Part shown: positions 60,176-64,000 of the stretch, piece after piece
How positions within the stretch are numbered: position 1 is the stretch's first letter
Layout of the letters: each line of letters starts with the position of its first letter
Origin: Campylobacter vicugnae
GTDB taxonomy: Bacteria > Campylobacterota > Campylobacteria > Campylobacterales > Campylobacteraceae
DNA length: 64,000 nucleotides
Direction: 5' to 3'
NCBI RefSeq assembly: GCF_002139875.1
Contig: NZ_CP018793.1
Location: 930,001-994,000 of the forward strand
Translations under genes and position numbers: made by a program
The notes under the pieces: generated by a model
What the model was told of the DNA's origin: nothing
Database searches by the model: none
What the model saw: only the letters and a program-made list of their open reading frames with translations

Positions 60176-60901
60176 ATGAGTAAGCAAATCGAAGGGTTTC
60201 TTGGTATAAGCGAGGATCGCAAGAAAAGTAGAATTCCTGCAAAACTCGATCTTATTCAAAGTGGAACTGGGTTAGTCCTAGGACTATTTATGTGGGCACA
60301 TATGCTGTTTGTATCTACCATACTATTTGGTGAAGATGTTTATAACCAAGTTGTGCATGTTTTAGAGCTTAGATTTATGTATGATAGCCCGCATATGAGC
60401 TATGTAACTAGCTTTATAGCTGCTTGTGTACTTGTTATTTTCTTTGTTCATGCTGCACTTGGTATGAGAAAAATGCCAATTAACTTCCGTCAATGGCAAG
60501 TATATCGCGCTCATGCTGTTCGTATGAAACACGAAGATACAACACTTTGGTGGGTTCAAGCTTGTACTGGATTTATCATGTTCTTCCTTGGTTCAGCACA
60601 CCTTATCATCATCATCACAAATTCAGATCAAATCGGCTTAATGGCTGATGGTACACTTGGTTCTGCTGAGCGTGTTTATAGCCATTTTATGTGGTTATTC
60701 TATCTAGTATTACTTTTTGCTGTTGAGCTTCATGGTAGTATTGGTCTATATAGACTATGCGTAAAATGGGGATGGTTTGAAGGCAAAGATGCTAAAGCAA
60801 CTCGTAAAAATCTAAAAAAAGCTAAATGGATTTTAAGCGTATTCTTTATAGCTCTTGGACTATTAAGCCTTGGGGCATTTCTTAAAATCGCTATGAACTA
60901 G
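60176..60901 (+). CDS. frdC: Fumarate reductase cytochrome b subunit
   Basis: Di-haem membrane anchor that passes electrons from menaquinol to FrdAB. About five hydrophobic helices with histidines in [22 protein letters not shown] and ELHGSIGL fit the Wolinella-type FrdC of around 240-260 residues. Start ATG 60176 follows AAGGGGA. It leads the order C-A-B, as in Wolinella and other Campylobacter. The enzyme may also run as succinate dehydrogenase in this genus. Confidence 0.95.
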   Translation: MSKQIEGFLGISEDRKKSRIPAKLDLIQSGTGLVLGLFMWAHMLFVSTILFGEDVYNQVVHVLELRFMYDSPHMSYVTSFIAACVLVIFFVHAALGMRKMPINFRQWQVYRAHAVRMKHEDTTLWWVQACTGFIMFFLGSAHLIIIITNSDQIGLMADGTLGSAERVYSHFMWLFYLVLLFAVELHGSIGLYRLCVKWGWFEGKDAKATRKNLKKAKWILSVFFIALGLLSLGAFLKIAMN

Positions 60902-60911
60902 GAGTATATAT

Positions 60912-62900
60912 ATGAACGTAAAATATTATGATGCATTAGTAATTGGTGGTGGTTTAGCTGGTCTTAGAGCTGCTGTAGCTGCTGCTGATAAGGGTCTTAG
61001 CACTGTAGTTTTAAGTCTATGTCCTGTAAAAAGAAGTCACTCTGCAGCTGCTCAAGGTGGTATGCAAGCAAGTCTTGGTAACTCTAAAATGAGTGAAGGC
61101 GACAATGAGGATGTTCACTTTGCAGATACTGTAAAAGGTAGCGACTGGGGATGCGATCAAGAGGTTGCTAGAATGTTTGTCCAAACAGCACCAAAAGCTA
61201 TCCGTGAATTAGCATCTTGGGGTGTGCCTTGGACTAGAATTACAAAAGGTAAAAGAAGTGCTATCATAAACGCACAAAAAACTACAATTGATGAAAAAGA
61301 GAGCGTACATGGTCTAATCCATAGCCGTGACTTTGGTGGTACAAAAAAATGGAGAACATGCTTTACTGCTGATGCTACTGGCCATACAATGCTATTTGGT
61401 GTAGCAAATGAAGCTTTAAAACGCAATGTAGAAATTCACGACCGCAAAGAAGCTATCGCTCTAATTCATGAAAATAATCGCTGCTATGGTGCGATTGTAC
61501 GTGATCTAGTAACTGGCGAAATCACAGCTTATGTAGCTAAAGGTACGCTAATTGCAACTGGTGGTTATGGTAGAATTTACAAACACACTACAAACGCTGT
61601 AATTTGCGAAGGTATCGGTGCTGCTATAGCGCTTGAAACTGGTATTGCAAGACTTGGAAATATGGAAGCAGTTCAATTCCACCCAACTCCAATCGTACCA
61701 AGTGGTATATTACTAACTGAAGGTTGCCGTGGTGATGGTGGTATCTTGCGTGATGTTGATGGATATCGCTTTATGCCTGATTATGAACCAGAGAAAAAAG
61801 AACTAGCAAGCCGTGACGTTGTAAGTCGCCGTATTATGGAACATATCAGAAATGGTAAAGGTGTAAAAAGCCCATATGGCGAACACGTATGGCTAGATAT
61901 TAGTATTCTTGGTCGCGAACATATCGAAAAAAATCTAAGAGATGTTCAAGAAATTTGTCAAATCTTCAATGGTATAGATCCAGCCAATGAAGGTCCAAAA
62001 GGTTGGGCTCCAATTCTACCTATGCAACACTACTCAATGGGTGGTATCCGTGTAAAACCAACTGGAGAGAGCCAAACACTAAAAGGTCTATTTAGCTGTG
62101 GTGAAGCTGCTTGCTGGGATATGCACGGATTTAACCGCTTAGGTGGTAATAGCGTTGCTGAAACAGTTGTAAGTGGTATGATTATTGGTGATTATTTTGC
62201 TGAATATTGCGATAATAATGAGATAGATGTTCAAACAAAAACAATCGAAAGCTTCATAAATAAAACTCAAAACTACTTAAATGAGCTACTAAGCAAAGAT
62301 GGCAAATACAATGTATTTGAAATCAAAAATAAAATGAAAGATATCATGTGGGAACATGTAGCTATCTTTAGAACTGGCGATGGCCTTGCTAAAGCTGTAA
62401 AAGAGCTTGAAGAGCTATATAAAGAGAGTACAAATGTTAAACTAGCTAATAAAGAGCTATTTGGAAATCCTGAGCTTGAAGAGGCTTACCGTGTGCCTAT
62501 GATGCTTAAACTTGCTCTATGTGTAGCTTATGGCGCTCTTCAAAGAACTGAAAGCCGTGGCGCTCACTATAGAGAAGATTATCCAAAAAGAGATGATGCT
62601 AACTGGTGTAAAAGAACTCTTGCATTCTGGAAAGAAGGCGATACTCTTCCAACACTAGAATATGAAGAGTTAGATATCATGAAAATGGAAATGCCGCCAG
62701 CATTCCGTGGATATGGTGCTAAAGGTAACATCATAGAAAACCCACTATCAGCTAAACGCCAAGAAGAGGTTGATGCTATTAGAGCAAAACTTGAAGCTGA
62801 AGGTAAAAATAGACATGAAATTCAAGATGCATTAATGCACTATGAACTTCAACCAAAATATAAAGCATTAAACGAAAGAGCAGGTATAGGCTATGAGTAG
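60912..62900 (+). CDS. frdA: Fumarate reductase flavoprotein subunit
   Basis: Reduces fumarate to succinate on the cytoplasmic side. It has a Rossmann FAD site ([17 protein letters not shown]), the histidine that binds FAD covalently (H43 in [10 protein letters not shown]), substrate residues in the region [17 protein letters not shown], and [13 protein letters not shown]. 662 residues, the expected Wolinella-type length. AGGAG precedes the ATG, and frdB overlaps its end by eight bases. Confidence 0.97.
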   Translation: MNVKYYDALVIGGGLAGLRAAVAAADKGLSTVVLSLCPVKRSHSAAAQGGMQASLGNSKMSEGDNEDVHFADTVKGSDWGCDQEVARMFVQTAPKAIRELASWGVPWTRITKGKRSAIINAQKTTIDEKESVHGLIHSRDFGGTKKWRTCFTADATGHTMLFGVANEALKRNVEIHDRKEAIALIHENNRCYGAIVRDLVTGEITAYVAKGTLIATGGYGRIYKHTTNAVICEGIGAAIALETGIARLGNMEAVQFHPTPIVPSGILLTEGCRGDGGILRDVDGYRFMPDYEPEKKELASRDVVSRRIMEHIRNGKGVKSPYGEHVWLDISILGREHIEKNLRDVQEICQIFNGIDPANEGPKGWAPILPMQHYSMGGIRVKPTGESQTLKGLFSCGEAACWDMHGFNRLGGNSVAETVVSGMIIGDYFAEYCDNNEIDVQTKTIESFINKTQNYLNELLSKDGKYNVFEIKNKMKDIMWEHVAIFRTGDGLAKAVKELEELYKESTNVKLANKELFGNPELEEAYRVPMMLKLALCVAYGALQRTESRGAHYREDYPKRDDANWCKRTLAFWKEGDTLPTLEYEELDIMKMEMPPAFRGYGAKGNIIENPLSAKRQEEVDAIRAKLEAEGKNRHEIQDALMHYELQPKYKALNERAGIGYE

Positions 62901-63612
62901 AAAAATAAAAATTAGAGCATTCAAATACAATCCACTAAGCAAAGTAAGCAAACCTCACTTTGCAGAGTATGAACTAGAAGAGACAGATGGTATGACTCTT
63001 TTTATCGCGTTAAATCAAATTCGCGAAAAATTCGATCCAGGTCTTAGCTTTGACTTTGTATGTCGTGCTGGTATATGTGGTAGTTGTGGTATGGTTGTAA
63101 ATGGCCGCCCGCAACTAGCTTGTAGAACTCTAACAAAAGATTATCCAAGTGGCGTTATCGAGCTTATGCCACTACCTGCGTTTAAACTACTTAAAGACTT
63201 AAGCGTTGATACAGGTAACTGGATGAATGATATGAGTAAAAGAGTTGAAAGCTGGATTCACTCAAATCATACTACAGATATTAGCAAAATGGAAGAAAAA
63301 GTAGATCCAGATGCAGCTCAAGAGACATTTGAACTTGATAGATGTATAGAGTGCGGTATCTGTGTAGCAAGTTGTGGTACTGCTCTTATGAGACCTGATT
63401 TTATCGGTGCTGTAGGTCTAAACCGTGTAGCTAGATTTAAAGTCGATCCACTAGATAATAGAACAGATGAAGATTTCTATGAATTAGTAGGCGATGATAA
63501 TGGCATGTTTGGTTGTATGAGTCTTTTAGGCTGTGAAGATAACTGCCCTAAACACTTACCACTACAAAGCAAAATCGCATATATGAGACGCAAATTAGCT
63601 ACTGTAAAATAA
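62893..63612 (+). CDS. frdB: Fumarate reductase iron-sulfur subunit
   Basis: Carries electrons through [2Fe-2S], [4Fe-4S] and [3Fe-4S] centres from FrdC to FrdA. The plant-type ferredoxin cysteines are in [10 protein letters not shown] with the later Cys in QLACRT; the others are in [11 protein letters not shown] and [12 protein letters not shown]. 239 residues. Overlap with frdA signals coupled synthesis of equal amounts. Confidence 0.97.
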   Translation: MSRKIKIRAFKYNPLSKVSKPHFAEYELEETDGMTLFIALNQIREKFDPGLSFDFVCRAGICGSCGMVVNGRPQLACRTLTKDYPSGVIELMPLPAFKLLKDLSVDTGNWMNDMSKRVESWIHSNHTTDISKMEEKVDPDAAQETFELDRCIECGICVASCGTALMRPDFIGAVGLNRVARFKVDPLDNRTDEDFYELVGDDNGMFGCMSLLGCEDNCPKHLPLQSKIAYMRRKLATVK

Positions 63613-63619
63613 TTATACA

Positions 63620-63645
63620 CTCCCTAAGAGTTTCTTCTTAGGGAG
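63620..63645 (+). terminator. Hairpin downstream of frdB
   Basis: CTCCCTAAGA/TCTTAGGGAG, a 10-bp stem with a 6-nt loop eight bases after the frdB stop. The following T content is weak (CTTGCATTT), but it is the likely end of the frd operon. Confidence 0.6.
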
Positions 63646-63734
63646 CTTGCATTTAAAACAAATTTAAACTTGAAGTAATTTATCTAGGATTTTTAAACAG
63701 AGAGATAAATAGACTAAAAAGTCTATTTATAAAA

Positions 63735-63926
63735 TTAATTAAATAAACTATCTAGTAGTTTATCAGAGACTTTATCTATCATATCTGAACTCTTATCAAC
63801 GACTTTATCGCTCATTTTATCAACGATTTTATCCACTTTTGAGTCCTCTTTTTTCTCTGATTGAGCCATCAACAATGTAGAAAACAAAGTAGCTACAACC
63901 ATTGTACTAATTACAATTTTTTTCAT
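63735..63926 (-). CDS. Small exported Lys/Asp-rich protein
   Basis: A 63-residue protein with a standard signal peptide (MKKIVISTMVVATLFSTLLMAQ). The mature part is about 42 residues of heptad-like repeats (KVDKIVDKMSDKVVDKSSDMIDKVSDK), likely an amphipathic helix. AGGAG precedes the ATG. A C9 tract stands 40 bases upstream. No function known; it could be an envelope-associated or periplasmic helix protein. Confidence 0.65.
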   Translation of the reverse strand: MKKIVISTMVVATLFSTLLMAQSEKKEDSKVDKIVDKMSDKVVDKSSDMIDKVSDKLLDSLFN

Positions 63927-63965
63927 CTATACTCCTAATGATATTTAAGTTAGATGAACATTTTA

Positions 63966-63974
63966 CCCCCCCCC
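63966..63974. repeat. C9/G9 homopolymer upstream of the small exported gene
   Basis: Nine C on the plus strand, followed on the minus strand by TAAAAT, a possible -10 box. If so the tract lies in the promoter spacer, where a change in length would alter expression. The window ends shortly after. Confidence 0.6.
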
Positions 63975-64000
63975 TATAACAATAAGTAAATAAAATATAG

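Overview
The window is about 64 kb of an AT-rich chromosome from a Campylobacter. Gene content and order fit the genus closely: ispG, acnB, fused ccsBA, the hemC-proS-hemA-ispB block, flgL next to ftsK, a DnaJ-like/bpt/pycA run, legB-legC beside a flagellin gene, the cbrR-tatD-mltD-rlpA-kdsC-lptC-lptA-engB-mrdA envelope run, aspS-adk-ppa and frdCAB. The species is not resolved; the fetus/hyointestinalis/lanienae group is plausible (inference).

Layout. 1-17.6 kb is housekeeping, mostly on the minus strand: isoprenoid (ispG, ispB), TCA (acnB), cytochrome c maturation (ccsBA), haem (hemC, hemA), proS and ftsK. 17.8-31.6 kb has two flagellar genes, flgL and a flagellin. Each is preceded by a near-perfect sigma54 promoter. 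Between them lie pit, pdxA-pdxJ, a J-domain protein, bpt and pycA, then legC-legB for legionaminic acid, the sugar used to glycosylate flagellin in this genus. 41-57.8 kb is a dense envelope and housekeeping run: putP, mrdA, an acetyltransferase, engB, lptA, lptC, kdsC, hisB, rlpA, mltD, tatD, cbrR, recN, nadK, then aspS, adk, ppa and ybeY. 57.8-64 kb has a Fur-type TonB-dependent receptor, frdCAB and a small exported protein.

The accessory part is a genomic island of about 9 kb (31861-40952) at the 3' end of a tRNA(CAU) gene. It is bounded by 59-bp direct repeats that differ at one base. The right repeat overlaps the last 15 nt of the tRNA, and a stub that looks like an integrase N-terminus lies next to it. 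The island holds an orphan HipA-type kinase, a two-gene restriction-modification-like unit (GHKL-ATPase/PD-(D/E)XK nuclease plus complete 5mC methyltransferase), a ribbon-helix-helix gene broken around a G11 tract, a damaged Fic toxin gene behind three tandem VbhA-like antitoxin genes, and a zeta-toxin-like kinase. A hipA 3' fragment lies just outside the left repeat and suggests an earlier insertion or deletion at the same site. The island combines defence and toxin-antitoxin genes, several of them decaying.

The best places for new biology are the island boundaries, the GHKL-nuclease/methylase pair, the antitoxin triplication with a changed inhibitory motif, the flgL leader hairpin that hides the ribosome binding site, the CbrR homologue with degenerate receiver and GGDEF sites, and the two long G/C homopolymers that may switch genes on and off.
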